Source: Massospora cicadina
Lineage: Eukaryota; Entomophthoromycota; Entomophthoromycetes; Entomophthorales; Entomophthoraceae
Assembly (NCBI GenBank): GCA_022478985.1
Contig: JAKSZP010009565.1
Coordinates: forward strand, 1-64,000
Reading direction: 5' to 3'
Length of the DNA: 64,000 nucleotides
Position 1 is the stretch's first letter, and each line of letters opens with the position of its first letter. Below are positions 1 to 12,111 of this stretch, piece after piece. The position numbers and the translations under genes were made by a program. Below the pieces are notes generated by a model. That model did no database searches. It was not told the DNA's origin and saw nothing but the letters and a program-made list of their open reading frames with translations.

Positions 1-2790
1 AGAATGACTCATGTTAGAATATAGAGGAGTGCTAATGTGTGACAACAGTTAGCCAAATAACTCACTATAACTAATTACCCCTTAATCAGGTACATTTCTA
101 CATTAACAGGATGGTCTGATGAAAGAGATAAAGAAGTGCTTTTGTTGAACAACAACTAGCCGCCAGCTTTCTTTATATTTGCTTAACCTCAAACAAGTAA
201 CCTTGTACACCCAAGTAATTTCTCCCTCACTTTAAGGTACTGGAGTACAACCCTATGCTTTCAAGGTTACCTACTATACAATGATCTCGCCAACTTTAAT
301 GATTAATTCCTTAATACCTGTATCGCCCCAGGATTGGTGAGATTCTTAAAAAGACTCTACATTTAAGCCTATTTTTATCAAACTTAATTTCTTCTTTACT
401 TAAGAAAAACACAAGGGGATTTATAAGGGAATTTGGTTCTCAACTCCTCTATTGGCGCCCTATTGAAAAAGGTGCCGTTGCCAATGAATTACCCCTATAA
501 GATCACGCAAAATAGTTTTCTTCATTGGTTTAGTCATGTTCTCTCCCTACTTGATTGCAACCATCTTGGTTTGAATAAAGGAACGTGTCCCAATGCCTTC
601 ACTCAACCCCAGCAATTTACCCTTATAAGGTTAGCAACCTGCTTAGGTAATGAGACTTTCACCCACTAAAAGCAGGTTGCAATACCCAAAAGGTTAAATT
701 GCCAGCTACCATCAAGGCGACATCAATCATTTAGCAACATCTAAACTTTTTTAGTCAAATGGTGACAAAACCCAATTGACTGCAACAAACAATTTTATTA
801 TATATAATTAAATTGACAATCAAGCCATTTTTTATTGTTGGGGACAATTTTTGACAAAACACTATTGATCTGACAGATCAAAATTTCAGCTAATCAATAA
901 ATATTTGCTAGGATATTTTTCTAAACAATAGTTATTGTGAGCAATGATAACTCTAACATCTGCTCTCAAGATTCATCCCTTAGAAGATAAGCAGATACTA
1001 TAATATTTTTATTGAGCCGGGTAATGTTAAAAATTCCAACACCAAGCATGCACAAGTTGGAATTATAGGGTCAGCTAATGTTTTTGAAAATATTACAAAA
1101 TTGGTATAAAAAAGAGAAACTGTATTGCAAATGCAAACAAGTCATTACATATAATTTCAACGTGAGGATTTGATCAGCATACCAAAAACATTGTTTTTTG
1201 ACAATATACGTCTTTAATCTAAAGCTAAGAATGGGCCTATTTAAGTTACTGCATTACTGAAGGTATTTTGATTTTACTAATCAACTTTGGTTTGGTACTG
1301 AGAATAAACAATTGTGATCCAACCTTCTTTATTCCTTGAAAATTGAATGGTTTAGACCAGTTTCTCAGGTGTCCTGATTTGCATTATGATAAAAACTACT
1401 AATCTACCATCTTTATGTTTTTATTCATCTTATCAATGGACCTCTAAATGAGATATCCAACAATCTAAGTTATAATATAATGTAATTTTTAATGATGTTC
1501 TAACTCCATTCAATAGATCTAGAAAGCTCCTGTTTATGGCTCTTTAAGGCCTAGACTGCGACTTCCAACTCATAATGATATCCTCCTTGGGTCTATCCAA
1601 ATCATTGCCTTCCATTCACTTGGCAAGCTTTTAATATTATTTATCATGCATCTATGCCACCAAGGTATGAGCACCGTCCACTGTGACTTGTTATCTTTGT
1701 TGTTGATAGTAAATTTCTTAACTATTGGTATTTGGATCTGAGATCACCTCTCAGAGACTTGAATAGCTACAGACACTCTACTGACATTTAGGACCACAGT
1801 ACACTTTGACGTCCTAGATCTATTAGGAGTTAGACTATAGGTTAAAACAAATACTTAGGGTAGACTGTGTTCTAAGACTTAAATTTAGTACTACGTGAAG
1901 CAAAGATTAGACATTAGAATTATTATGAAGGATAGGCGCAAACCATGTGTAAATCAGTGAGTAGATTAAAAATATAGTAAACGATGGGCACATTTCATGT
2001 TGTAGTTAAGATAAAATCAAGATATAGCATATAAAGTCTGTATTGGTTTAATTATAGGTAACACTCACATTGGTACATGCTGTGGCGCTTGCTCATGTTC
2101 TGGCCAAACAGTATAAATCCTGATACTAAAAAACCTACAGATAATGATATAATAGATGGTATAAGGTATCAACTGGGTGAGAAGATCTGAAATACGCTTT
2201 TTCTCCAATAAAATATGATAATAAAAGATAATGAGAAAATTACCTTGTTTTATCAACTGGTGGATAGCCAGGGTTGCAAATAATTCCTAATTTTTCATTT
2301 AATCTGTTCACTTGGGTTTGGCATACTTGAGAATTATTTAATGTTTTTCTTCCTAAATTTTAAAAGAAAATTGGGCCTTAAATTGATGATTCATCAATTA
2401 ATAAAAAAATATGCTTGTGTTAATGTATATAATAATCTGTCATACACCTCAGGTCAAGGCTTTACCTATAATAGGGAAAAGCCTGAAAGTAATTACATCA
2501 TAGAAAAGGAGAATTATAGTCTTTTACTAAAAATTTATTTTGGCTATTTTAGATTTTTATTGTGTAGATGTTTTAAATTAATCAGTAAAAAATAGTTTTA
2601 ATATGTGTTGTCAGCTTTGATAGCTTAAGTCAAACTTGCCCTCTTTTGTATTTTGTTAGATCATTCTAAAAACCCATGTTTGCATACCACAGCAACTACT
2701 TCTGACACTGATTATAATGCTATAAACCTTCTAGTTGAATATATTTGAAGTACCTTGCTGTACCTACTAGTTCTGACAGTTCAGTCAATG
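1..2790. other. No gene recognised; A+T-rich sequence
   Basis: I see no supported gene here. Open frames are short, and the one at 433-669 begins with TTG rather than ATG and has low-complexity A+T-rich codons. The 63- and 84-codon frames near 2.1 and 2.4 kb resemble no family. The patch at about 1,920-1,960 weakly resembles part of the LTR-like module near 35.05 kb, so part of this may be very old LTR debris; that is inference. Confidence 0.5.
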
Positions 2791-2794
2791 GGCT

Positions 2795-3720
2795 GTCAGC
2801 TGAAACCTCTTCCTCCAGCCTCCCCTAACCAACTTCAGCCATCTGTTCACTCTCCAGCCAATCAAACTCAGGCTTCAAATCTTGTTTTCTTTCATCCTCC
2901 ATCCCATTCGCCCTCCAAACCTTAAAAATATACAGATGACTCAATTAAACCAAAACTTATGGGCCTTATTGGCCAAGGTTTTGGAATATGGGGATCCCAT
3001 TGACAAACTGGTCAGATTATCAAAAAGTTTTTGAATTCAGACTTTGACACTGAATTCTCTCCTTTTTTGCACCCCAAACGAATGGCATCCCATTCTGATA
3101 TAACCATCAGCTCATTATTGATGAAGTTGCCTCACCCACCCGTTGCCCTCTCTGCAAAGCTGCAGCTAAGTCAGTTGCATCCCTTGTAGTAGGTCTTCTT
3201 CCTACTGATGTCCTAGATACCCTTAATGCTGTAGGTAAGCATGCCCTCCTCTAATTCCACAAAATGGCCATTTACTTGATTCTGATTGTCAAGCAATAGC
3301 AAAAAACTATAAAGCCAAAATCACACAAACTAACATTGCCACCTTAGTCATGCTCCATGACGCCCATATTCAAGCAGAACGCGACCTTACCAACTATTTT
3401 AACTCTTATGTTAAGGCGCATAGTCTCTACTCTGGTCCTCCCATGGGTGATATGAAGCCCCATCTGAAAGATTCCTTTACACCCTTGCTATCCGCCTTAG
3501 CCTGCACCTTACTTCATGAAGATGACAATGCAAAAACACCCCATGATCGCTCTCTCACTCCACTATGGTTAGTTAGAAGTTCACCGTTGCCAGCCTGGTT
3601 GGGTTTTAATTTGGTCTGGATTGGTACCATTTTTCTCATTTGGAGCATTTAGGCCATTTTATTTTTATTATATTTTCTTTTGATATTGTCCATCCCTGGT
3701 CAGTGTACCTTGAATTATTG
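2795..3720 (+). pseudogene. Decayed coding-like repeat, possibly related to the 19-kb retro-insertion
   Basis: A C-rich island with coding character stands out from A+T-rich surroundings. The longest open part is 3350-3652 (100 codons, starting MLHDAHIQAE). Upstream, in another frame, a C-P-L-C-K motif lies at about 3141-3158, so at least one frameshift separates the parts. Its 3' end (CCTGGTTGG-type stretch, then a T-rich tract and CCATCCCTGGTCAGTGTACC, about 3595-3710) resembles the 3' end of the insertion at 18,977-19,517. I recognise no domain. It is probably a relic of a repeated protein-coding family; function unknown. Confidence 0.4.
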
Positions 3721-4538
3721 ACTTTATGACTTTCAGTTACTCAACATGCAAAGCATCTTTATTATGTTTATGATCATACTTGCATCCTCAGTTCATATTT
3801 TATGATAAATAATATGGTGTCAAGCTTTTCTATAGTGCAGTATAGTTATATCTAGTACTATCTCTTCTAACATTCTACATATGGACAAGCTATTAATTTG
3901 CAATAAAGCTCTAACTTTCAGCCCACATATTACATTGACTTAAACAAGTCATCTTTGATGTGATGATAATGACAATACTTAATTTTTAAACCCTTGTATA
4001 TATTGTTTATGAGCAATTTGAGCTAAGAACAGCTAGGAACCTAAATTAAATTTAATTTCTCTGTTTACTGTGTAAAGATTTTTGTCCTCAAAGTGAACCA
4101 TGAGCATATTTATATATATATTAGTTCCTAAGATTGTCATTCATAATTTATGACTTTGTTAGTCATGTCTAATCATTAAAATACTTACAAATCAACTCAT
4201 TTATGCTAAAAATAAACACCACTATTGCACCATATTTTTTAAGTTTTGTCTATAAATGTTTAATACATTAACTTTTAATGATCTGTAATTCCTCTGATAT
4301 ACTTCAAAAAGTAAAGGAGTTGACAGTCAAGTCTTTGTCAGATTGCCGCATTACCTCCATATCTCCTTTTGGGGATATGAAGGCCTTAATTGGCTATCCT
4401 GATGGCAGAAATAATTGGAAACATGCAGATAGAGGGATTCAAATGTTAATCTAATAGATGGAGCTCTGAATGATAGAAAATTATCATAATATAGCAGAAC
4501 AATAGTAGGGCGAATTTTGAAAGACTTAAAATTGAGAA
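3721..4538. other. No gene recognised
   Basis: A+T-rich sequence without an open frame above 60 codons. I see no repeat or RNA gene that I can support. Confidence 0.5.
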
Positions 4539-4980
4539 ATCTTATTCAACACCTAAAAAATCTACTTGGTGTTCAGAACAGTTTACTAAAGAGGTTGTAG
4601 CAAGCTCTTAAACCTTGAAAAGCATCAAAATCAAGCAGACTGAGAGTAAGGCGATAATTGATTTTTTTATTTGAAGTAGAATGTAAGAACTCTAATCCAA
4701 CGCCTCAAGAATCTACTTGACGTTCAGAAGAGTTTATTGATGAGGGTTGATATATTCATGAAACCTTGAAAAATTACAATAAATGAGAAAATTGAGAGAA
4801 AAAAGAAATTTAGTGTATTTTAGTAAAATAGAATGCAAGAAAACTCATCTGACGCCTTGAGAGTCCACTCAGCATTTAGAAAAGTTTACTGAGGAGGCTG
4901 GAGTAATTCCAGAGGCCTCAAAATCTGTTGTAATACCCTCAAACCCCGAAAAGTTCATACAAGCAAATAAGCTGCCATCC
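4539..4980. repeat. Degenerate tandem repeat, about three units of about 150 bp
   Basis: Three successive stretches align: each has a core like AACGCCTCAAGAATCTACTT, then GTTCAGAA-AGTTTA and later AAACCTTGAAAA. The cores start at roughly 4,545, 4,697 and 4,847, giving a period near 150 bp. The third unit is the most diverged and runs into unique sequence after about 4,980. No open frame spans the units. Seen directly, with imperfect copies. Confidence 0.65.
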
Positions 4981-6330
4981 CTATATAATCCCAGAAGAAG
5001 TTAGCTAATTTTAAACTTTGTATTATAATACATAAATTTCCCTAATAAATTCCCCAAATTTCAAAATAAAATTTAAAACTTTAATTAATCTTCATTTTGG
5101 AATCTTCAAATATGGCACTATGGACGTCGTGATGATCACCCAAGAGCTCAAAAAGTGTATTACTTATATGCTGCTGCTCCTTAGGGACAAAACCTGACTG
5201 TGTCTATTCAGTTTAGGACTCTATTTGCAAGTGCTGTCCCTTCTAAGACGCAAGCATAGTTAACAGATCTGCAATTTCGCCTATGGTGCTATAACTTATT
5301 TTGGGCCCAGATCATAGCCTTATACATAAGCGATGCCAAGCAACCATTAGAAGTTGTTACCTGTCACAAAGAAATAAAGAAAGAATATTAGCTGATCTGT
5401 ATTTGGTTAAATAAGGAATAATACTAGAACTCAGTTATAGACATAATGTTTACTTCAGGTGGCAACAATTAGCTGTTTATAAAGTGCTGCATTGGTAAGT
5501 CATATTTGCTCTATTTTGGTATAAATAGGCTAATTTTCTATATCACCAAGAAGTTCTTTACTATAGGATTATTAAATAACAGTGCAGTTTTCATTTTTTA
5601 AAGCGCAGGTATCTTTATTATCTCTTTCTAAACACATTTTAATTAGATATTAGTATGAGTGGTTCAACTATCTACTATATTTTCAAATAACTATTGTTTC
5701 TTTAAGATGATACCTTGAAGTGACTAAATATATGAAAGATTATTATATTCATAGTCAATTGCCATTAAAGAATCTAGATAAAAGCTGAAAATTTATTCTC
5801 CACTAATATTAATACTGCACCCTTTTGTCATGACATAATATAAATTCCTAAGTTTAGGGAGAGCACTAAGAATTGATGTTTCATAAATTATCATCATTCT
5901 AAATACAGAGGGAAAAAAACTTTGAGGTCTTGGAGCTCAATGAGAGAGAAATGATAAATCTCTACAATCCAGAATTTCTGGAATATTTATTAAGAACAAG
6001 GGGGCTGGTAGGGCTAAGTAGGAATATACAGGCCCCATATATCTTATAGAAGATCCATCTCAAAACTTAAGGATGAGTTGCATTTAATTTGTATAGCCTT
6101 AAGATAAAGAGACATCCATAAGGTGGATTTATTCTGATTATTGATCAAAATCTTTAGCTAAAACTTAGAAAATCTTTGGTTCTTCATGACTTCATATATT
6201 TGTAAGATCATATGTTTTAGGTTTTTACTTAGTAATCAAGTCAAGCAACCTGTTGGCAGGCCACTTTTAAAGCGCTTTGCTCATGATAATGACATATCAG
6301 ATTCACATACAAAGTGAAACAAAATTGTCA
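4981..6330. other. No gene recognised
   Basis: A+T-rich sequence with no open frame above 60 codons and no repeat that I can support. Confidence 0.5.
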
Positions 6331-6381
6331 AAATATATGATTAAAGCACCATCTAGTACTAAAAAAATATATGATTAAAGC
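6331..6381 (+). mobile_element. Minute retro-insertion (19 nt) with 17-bp target duplication
   Basis: The 19 bases ACCATCTAGTACTAAAAAA (6348-6366) sit between two exact copies of AAATATATGATTAAAGC (6331-6347 and 6365-6381; they share two As with the insert's tail). The same short sequence recurs at 40,441-40,458 between another pair of 17-bp repeats. An A-tailed core with long target duplications is what extreme 5' truncation during target-primed reverse transcription leaves. The core resembles the 3' end of family U (near 16.70, 40.84 and 42.59 kb). Confidence 0.7.
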
Positions 6382-8863
6382 TAAATATTCAATACAAGCT
6401 ATTAAACTTCTTATTCAATATAACATCTCTTATACTTGAGTACTAAAATGAATAAATTATCACAGGAGACAATTGACCCCTGTTCAACTTTAGTAACTTA
6501 TAGATGGGCATAGAGTAGACGTCCCAAAATATCCAATGGAATATAATAATCATAAAACCGTATTGTTTTCTTATATGTAGTAAAGTTTATTTATATACTG
6601 CCACTATTTATATATTTTTAAAGAATGTTTATAATTTTTATTATTAATTTTAAGGAAACTTAGCTGACTAAAGCAGTTAACCTCAGGCTTCTGGTTCCAT
6701 TGGGCCTACATAAAGTTGTGTTTTTCTAATATCTGCTTATACTTTGCGCCAAATAAAAGTTTTTGCCTTACATTTTTATAAAAGGTAAGAATGATTGACG
6801 TTTGCATTGTATTAACTTTAAGTCCTGTAAGTGAGCATAGGTAATGATATCTTTGTATTAATGGCACTTTTAATAGTTTATCTAATTTTATAATTTGCTA
6901 TAAGATAATTTACCAATTCATGTGTGACATTTTTATGGCTTTCCTGTTTTAGGTTTTAAATTAGGCTTTGATTCTATGTGTATTGAGCTTTTTACTTAAC
7001 ATACAGTTTCTTATGTTTAAGTAAATCTTATTGATATGTTTGATTATCTCATAAAATACAATTTTGTTTGATATGTATAATGTTATAATGAAATGACTAT
7101 AGTCCATTGTAAAGATTAAAGGTCATAAAAATGATTTGGTTTTAGGATGGGGCAATTAGTCTTAATTTTGAGTTAAGACTTGTAGCTTTATGCTATAAGG
7201 ATGAAAAATTATGTTTATTGTTGTTGGTCTACAGACTTTTTAAATTTATAGAATGAAATAAAGTCCAGGATGTATCAATAGATAGTTTATAGCTTTCAAA
7301 AAAATATCAGTGTACTTTAAAGATCATAGTTTTATCCAATTTTAAAAAAATTTCAAGATACAAATAACTATTTTAATAGACTTAAGGCAGGGCTAGATTT
7401 GAGTAGCACTATCTAAGCCCTGACATAATTCTTTATATAATAGTATAGGCTATTCATTAGGTAACCTTTTTGTTTTTATTGTGAGTTATTTCAGCTGTAA
7501 TATGTGCCCCCAGAACCTGTGGGAACTAAACCTTTTTTTTCTAAGAATCATGTAATGTTTCTAAGGCTTTATATCTATAGTGCCTTTTTAAAACCTTTTC
7601 AATGTACAGTGCTTAGTTTTTAGATGACTAAAAACCATTTTAGTAAACTTGAATTACACTTACTCTAGATAACTACCACAAAAAGTAAATAGTTCTTTAA
7701 AAAATCTTATACAGCTTGTATATATGATAATGCACCTTTTATACATATTAAATACAGAACATATCTATACTTTTGAGCGCTTCTTCCATACAGAAAGTTT
7801 TGCCAATATCAGATATAATCTTTAGTTTTCTCCGTGGTTACATAATAGTATAGCTCTAGAACCTCCTACAGTAAAATTCTTTCACACAACATGTGGCATA
7901 AAAAAGTAAGCTAGTTGAGATATGTTGTTAATTAGATATACTAAAAGAAATAAATATATATAGTTATTGCTTCTACAGTAACCAAGGGCTAACACTTTAC
8001 TGAGGATTTTTGAACTTTTTTACTAAGATTCTAAAACAAAACATTTTATATGCAACTTTTTTAAAAGTTACATGGTAATGGGTATTAATTCTTTTGAAGT
8101 TTTCTTAACTGACTATAGCTATATAAACTTGCCATAAAATATCTAATCATGTATTAAAATTTTGCACTATATTATTTAATATACTTTATATCCTTACAGG
8201 CTTTGACATCAATTTGCTGATAAGCTTAATTAAATTCTACAAAAAAATCTTTCATATTCTTAATTAGCATCCTTTTCATCAAGAGTTAGGTTTAATATAT
8301 ATCTATTCAGAACACTTTAAACTAAGATAATACTATGATACTATTGAGAATGGAATACTATAAGTAAAGCATTATATGAGATTTATGATAAAACTATAAC
8401 ATATGATAGCACTAGATTCCTTAGTCATTACCAGATTATAAAGAAAACCTTTTTACTGAAAGATTTCTTAGATGTCAATTTACATTTTCAAAATGTAAAT
8501 TGATATTGCCAATGCTTTTTGCAGAGTTGTTTTACAAATATTTGGCCTGGACAAAAACTTTATAGCTTTAGTTTATGTAACTTTATCTAAACGTCATTAA
8601 GGGCTTATGTGATAAAATGTTTAAGTATTATAATTGAGTTTGGACCTATTTTTCTGCTTTAGAGTGAAATATTTGGGATATGTTTGGTGATAAGAATGAT
8701 TTTATCTATAACATTCATCCTTAATTTTATCTTAAGGACACAAGTTAGCAAAGTACAGTCATAAAGATATTTTTTGTGTAATAGTTTTCTTTTTTATGCC
8801 ATAATGAAGTTTCTTCTGGTCCCATTATCTCTTTTAAAACTTAAACTATAAAGTCATAATGTA
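6382..8863. other. No gene recognised
   Basis: Very A+T-rich, with many short poly-A and poly-T runs and no open frame above 60 codons. A local inverted repeat (ATTTACATTTT / AAAATGTAAAT at about 8,478-8,503) could form a hairpin. I see nothing else. Confidence 0.5.
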
Positions 8864-8877
8864 TATAGCACTTTTTA

Positions 8878-9177
8878 TAAAAAGTAATCAAGGTGGGTCA
8901 ACCTTGGGACAAATATACCACACCAAGATTTTTTATAAAGTATTTGAGGTGTGTCAACCTTGGAACAAATATACCACTCTGAGAATTTTTTTGGCCAGTA
9001 CAGGTTTAAACTTGTAATGAACAAAACCTGCACTAGGGATGAAGCAGGAATCACCTTGCCAGGCTAACCACCCTCAAGATTTTTTTATATCCAGTACAGG
9101 CTTTGAACATGTGTTGAACAAACCCTTAAACTAGAGTGGAAGCAGAAATTACCCTGCCAGGCTAACTACACTTAATT
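8878..9177 (-). mobile_element. SINE-like copy, split by a second copy
   Basis: The outer copy of a nested pair. Read on the minus strand, its head (about 9,172 down to 9,090) starts GTTAGCCTGGCAGGGT, like a polymerase III A box (TRGYNNARNNGG), with a B-box-like GGGTTTGTTCAA downstream. Its tail lies at 8,889-8,937 (plus strand AGGTGGGTCAACCTTGGGAC). The pair is flanked by TATAGCACTTTTTA at 8864-8877 and 9178-9191, an exact 14-bp target duplication. Removing the inner copy restores one unit of about 130 bp that aligns with the copies at 21.0 and 55.8 kb. Confidence 0.7.
8938..9074 (-). mobile_element. SINE-like copy nested in another copy
   Basis: This copy interrupts the one around it. CAAGATTTTTTATA at 8924-8937 reappears as CAAGATTTTTTTATA at 9075-9089, a target duplication with one extra T. 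The body has the same order as the other copies: minus-strand head GGTGGTTAGCCTGGCAAGG near 9,071, B-box-like AGGTTTTGTTC, a poly-A-like AAAAA segment, then the conserved tail at 8,945-8,975 (plus strand GAGGTGTGTCAACCTTGG). Confidence 0.7.
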
Positions 9178-9317
9178 TATAGCACTTTTTAAAGTCAAAT
9201 AAATAGAGCATAAAATATTATAATCTCTATAGTGTACCTATTTCTGAAAAGAGTCTTTAAAGTTATAAATCTATGTAAGGCAAATATAAAGGTTTATAGT
9301 ATCTAGGTAGAAGTTGT

Positions 9318-10140
9318 TGTTGAGGAATTGACTGGACCTAATTGTCAGATATTTGATATCAACAATTGTGGTTCAGGTGTATCCTAAGTATCTGAACTTG
9401 GGACTTGCAGCCTGGTGATTTCACTTAATTATATTTGACTATGATGACATGGGCTCGAGGGCTTTGTTGGTTAAGTTGAACTTAAATTTAAGTTTTGATA
9501 AATGACTCGGGTACATGGGCTTTGTTGGTCTATGTCAAAATTAGTTTTTAATGTCAGTCAAGTTTTTGATTGAATTAATTACTAATTAGTGATACAAATC
9601 ACCTTGGTGTGTGCTGCTAATTGCATGTGAAAGTGAATTGGTTCAGCTATTTTGAAGATATGATGAAATGCCATCTCAAGGATGATGATGGTGTTTACTC
9701 CAACACTAAGGCTGATCATGATGCCCTGAGTCAAAGTATTTGTAGACATCATTACAAACTTTTTACATGGCCAAGGGTCACTGAAAAGTAAGGTGTCATG
9801 GGTAAGATGTGGTTAACATCGAACCCTATAAATAACCCTTGCAATTACACTAATAGAAATACCCTTTAACTTCTGGATTAAGTTAAAATTTATCTTATAA
9901 CCTTTTTGCATTATCACTTTATTTTATATTAAAGTCAATTTTCACTTGGGGTCAGTAGGATCAGAGCAGCGTGCCATTGTCCAAGTGAAACAACTGGGTA
10001 TACAATTGAAGTATTACCAAAAAGCTATATCATAAATTTAAAGCACCATCCTGTCTATTTTTCTCACACAATAGACGCTCAAAGCTGCAGTTTCCATCAA
10101 ACAACAAACCAGCCATCAGGCGAAGCCCAAATTATCAACA
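9318..10140 (+). repeat. Element A 5' LTR
   Basis: TG...CA-bounded repeat matching 15,711-16,533. A TATA box (TATAAATA) lies at 9827-9834, in the part almost identical between the two LTRs, and probably sets the transcription start. The first 330 bp carry most of the differences from the 3' LTR. Confidence 0.93.
9827..9834 (+). promoter_or_regulatory. TATA box of element A LTR
   Basis: TATAAATA, flanked by ACCC on the left and ACCC on the right, lies about 510 bp into the LTR and is conserved at 16,221-16,228 in the other LTR. Position and sequence suit the U3 promoter of a gypsy element. Confidence 0.6.
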
Positions 10141-11398
10141 ATGGCACTCATGGCTGGGACCGCAGATGGTGACCAGTATCAACATTTGAGCGACCAAATC
10201 TCGCAGATGAAGGATGAATACACCAGAAAAACCAATGATCTCAATGATGCCCTTGAAGCTAATAATGAGACAAACAATAAACTTACTGGAGAAATAAACC
10301 AGTACAAGAAGACAATAAAGGGAAAGTCCCAATGATTTCCAACTTGCAGCTACAAGCTACTAGCCTGAATGAGGAAATTGCAAAATTAAAATTAAAAAAC
10401 CAAAATTGTGCTCATTGGGAAAACAAAATCAATGAGAAGATTTAAACTCTGGACAGCGGGCGTTGTCAGTGTGCTACATCACATTTGACTAAAAATTCTT
10501 CTGAATATTATGAGGACGAAGCTTCAGAAATAACCACAAAAGCAGATGCTGGGCCATGCCAACAATTGCCTAGCAAAATGGTTGCTTTGGCCAACCCTAT
10601 CACCTCAAACTGGGATATGATGCCCCAACGCCCTGGCACGTCTGACTCTAGTCAACCTAGAAATAATCGTGATAACCAGGAACAGGGAAGCGATAATTAT
10701 AAACCAGCAAACCTGCCAGAATTTGACAAGAACGGAAGTATCACCACCTTTGTCAAACGTTTTGAAATGGCTATGAATGGTGCCAGCGACTGCAACAAAG
10801 CAGCCACCATGATCAACTGCTTGGATGAGTGGAGCATTGAGTTGCTTATGCCTCACATCAACAAAAATCCAACATATGCCGAAGTCAAGGAGGCCGTGCT
10901 TCATGAATTTGGTTATCCAGAATGGATGTTGACCAGAAAATCCAAGTTTATGAACATCAGCTTTAAGAAAGATGAAGCAATTTATGAGTTTGCAGTTTGA
11001 TTCTATCGCAAAGCTCAAGTTCTCTTAGGCGCGCGGGCCATGGTCAATTTTAATGTCAATATTGCACTAGAGCATGCAGTAGAACCTTACCCTAATCTAT
11101 CCAACACTCTGCTGCCTGCTTTCGTTCAGAACCTTGCAACATCTGAATTGGTCAACTATTTACGCAGATTCTCAAAAATTATGGCTCTCCTAATACTGGT
11201 TACAAATTGGGAACCACTACCCTTGCTGGGAAGTCCTTTGAAACCAATAAGAAGACTGACAACCCACGGTCATTGAGTGAAATTACTTGCTTTAATTGCC
11301 AACGTAAAGGTCACTATGCTTCCCAATGCCATCAGAGAATTGTCAACATAGTCCTTCCCAATACCGTGCAGGAGGAGGGAAAAGAACAAGCACAATAG
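10141..11398 (+). pseudogene. gag: Element A gag (capsid and zinc-knuckle nucleocapsid), broken
   Basis: Gag packages the element RNA and forms the particle. The open pieces are 10,141-10,335, then a shift to the frame running from about 10,332 through 11,276, then a second shift near 11,200 to the frame ending at 11,398. Stops in the middle piece lie at about 10,442 (TAA) and 10,998 (TGA). The N-terminus is charged with heptad-like spacing (QISQMKDEYTRKTNDLNDAL), so probably a coiled coil. A capsid-like region follows (10,700-11,180), and then a CX2CX4HX4C zinc knuckle, CFNCQRKGHYASQC, at 11,288-11,329. The start at 10,141 lies directly after the LTR; ATG at 10,150 is an alternative. The frame breaks are in the DNA; a programmed shift cannot be excluded for one of them. 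Confidence 0.85.
10142..10159 (+). other. Primer-binding-site-like sequence, overlapping the first Gag ATG
   Basis: TGGCACTCATGGCTGGGA begins one base after the 5' LTR. It starts with TGG, as needed to pair with a tRNA CCA end; the pairing tRNA would have G at the discriminator position, a feature of fungal tRNA-Ser. I could not match it to a known tRNA from memory. The ATG at 10,141 overlaps this site and opens the Gag frame. Confidence 0.5.
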
Positions 11399-12111
11399 AT
11401 GTGGGACGCTCTATTGTGCCTACAACACCAGTCCCATACAATTAATATGAAACCGATGCCCGCGGGGCCTCATTTGACAATGAAATCAGTTTTATTTTAA
11501 TATCAAACAAAGATTCCCCAAATGTACATGTGGTAACTCGCTCCCAGAGTAGGGTTGTCACACCTAAAGTCTCTGAGGTAGTCGCTAAACCCTATGTGCA
11601 ATAAATACTTGAGAATATTCCAGCTGACGGGCCAAGAAATGCATCAGATACCCCAAGCCTGAAAGGGGTCAATATAGCAATGCCAATTGACACATTCATC
11701 AATGAATGTCCCAGTATTGGGAATACTCTGAAGCACACTCTTAAATCCTTGGACTCTTCCCATATTCATTTAGTAAGCTCTATTGATTCTTACTATTCTT
11801 AGTGCACTTACGTGGATATCCTAGTCAACAAGGTTAAAGTTGTAGCTATTGTTGATAGCGGAGCACCTGTAAACATTGTTTCTACAAAGCTGGTTAAGAA
11901 ATTGAAAATAGCTCTGGACATTGACCATCATCAAGTATATGGGACTGAAGGCCTTAACAGCACTAAGAGTGAAGGAGCTTACAGTGCCTTGCCATTGCGA
12001 TTTGGAGCTTTGGTAGTTGCTGCACCCGCTATAGTGCTTCCAAACGCCAATTATGACATATTAAATGGAACTAGTTTTTTTAAGGACCTATGGATTCTCA
12101 TGCAATTTTAA
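11399..12111 (+). pseudogene. pol: Element A linker and aspartic protease, broken
   Basis: The retropepsin that would process Gag-Pol. The frame containing 11,812-12,111 can be read back to about 11,400 through stops at about 11,442, 11,601 and 11,801, mostly TAA/TAG where CAA/CAG would fit. The active-site motif D-S-G-A is at 11,854-11,865, preceded by hydrophobic VVAIV and followed by VNIVS, as in gypsy proteases. A downstream ILNGTSFF-like stretch near 12,058-12,080 occupies the position of the second conserved hydrophobic-G motif. A TAA at 12,109 ends the open part. The linker carries no domain I recognise. Confidence 0.8.

Noticed and set aside
453..500. TGGCGCCCTATTG, like the start of a retroviral primer-binding site
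   Set aside because: Only the first eight bases fit, there is no LTR end before it, and no coding traces follow. Treated as chance.
433..669. Open frame of 78 codons
   Set aside because: It starts with TTG, has no recognisable pattern, and lies in frame-poor A+T-rich DNA.
10605..11018. Minus-strand open frame of 137 codons within element A gag
   Set aside because: Antisense shadow of the Gag frame, which has zinc-knuckle and order support on the plus strand.
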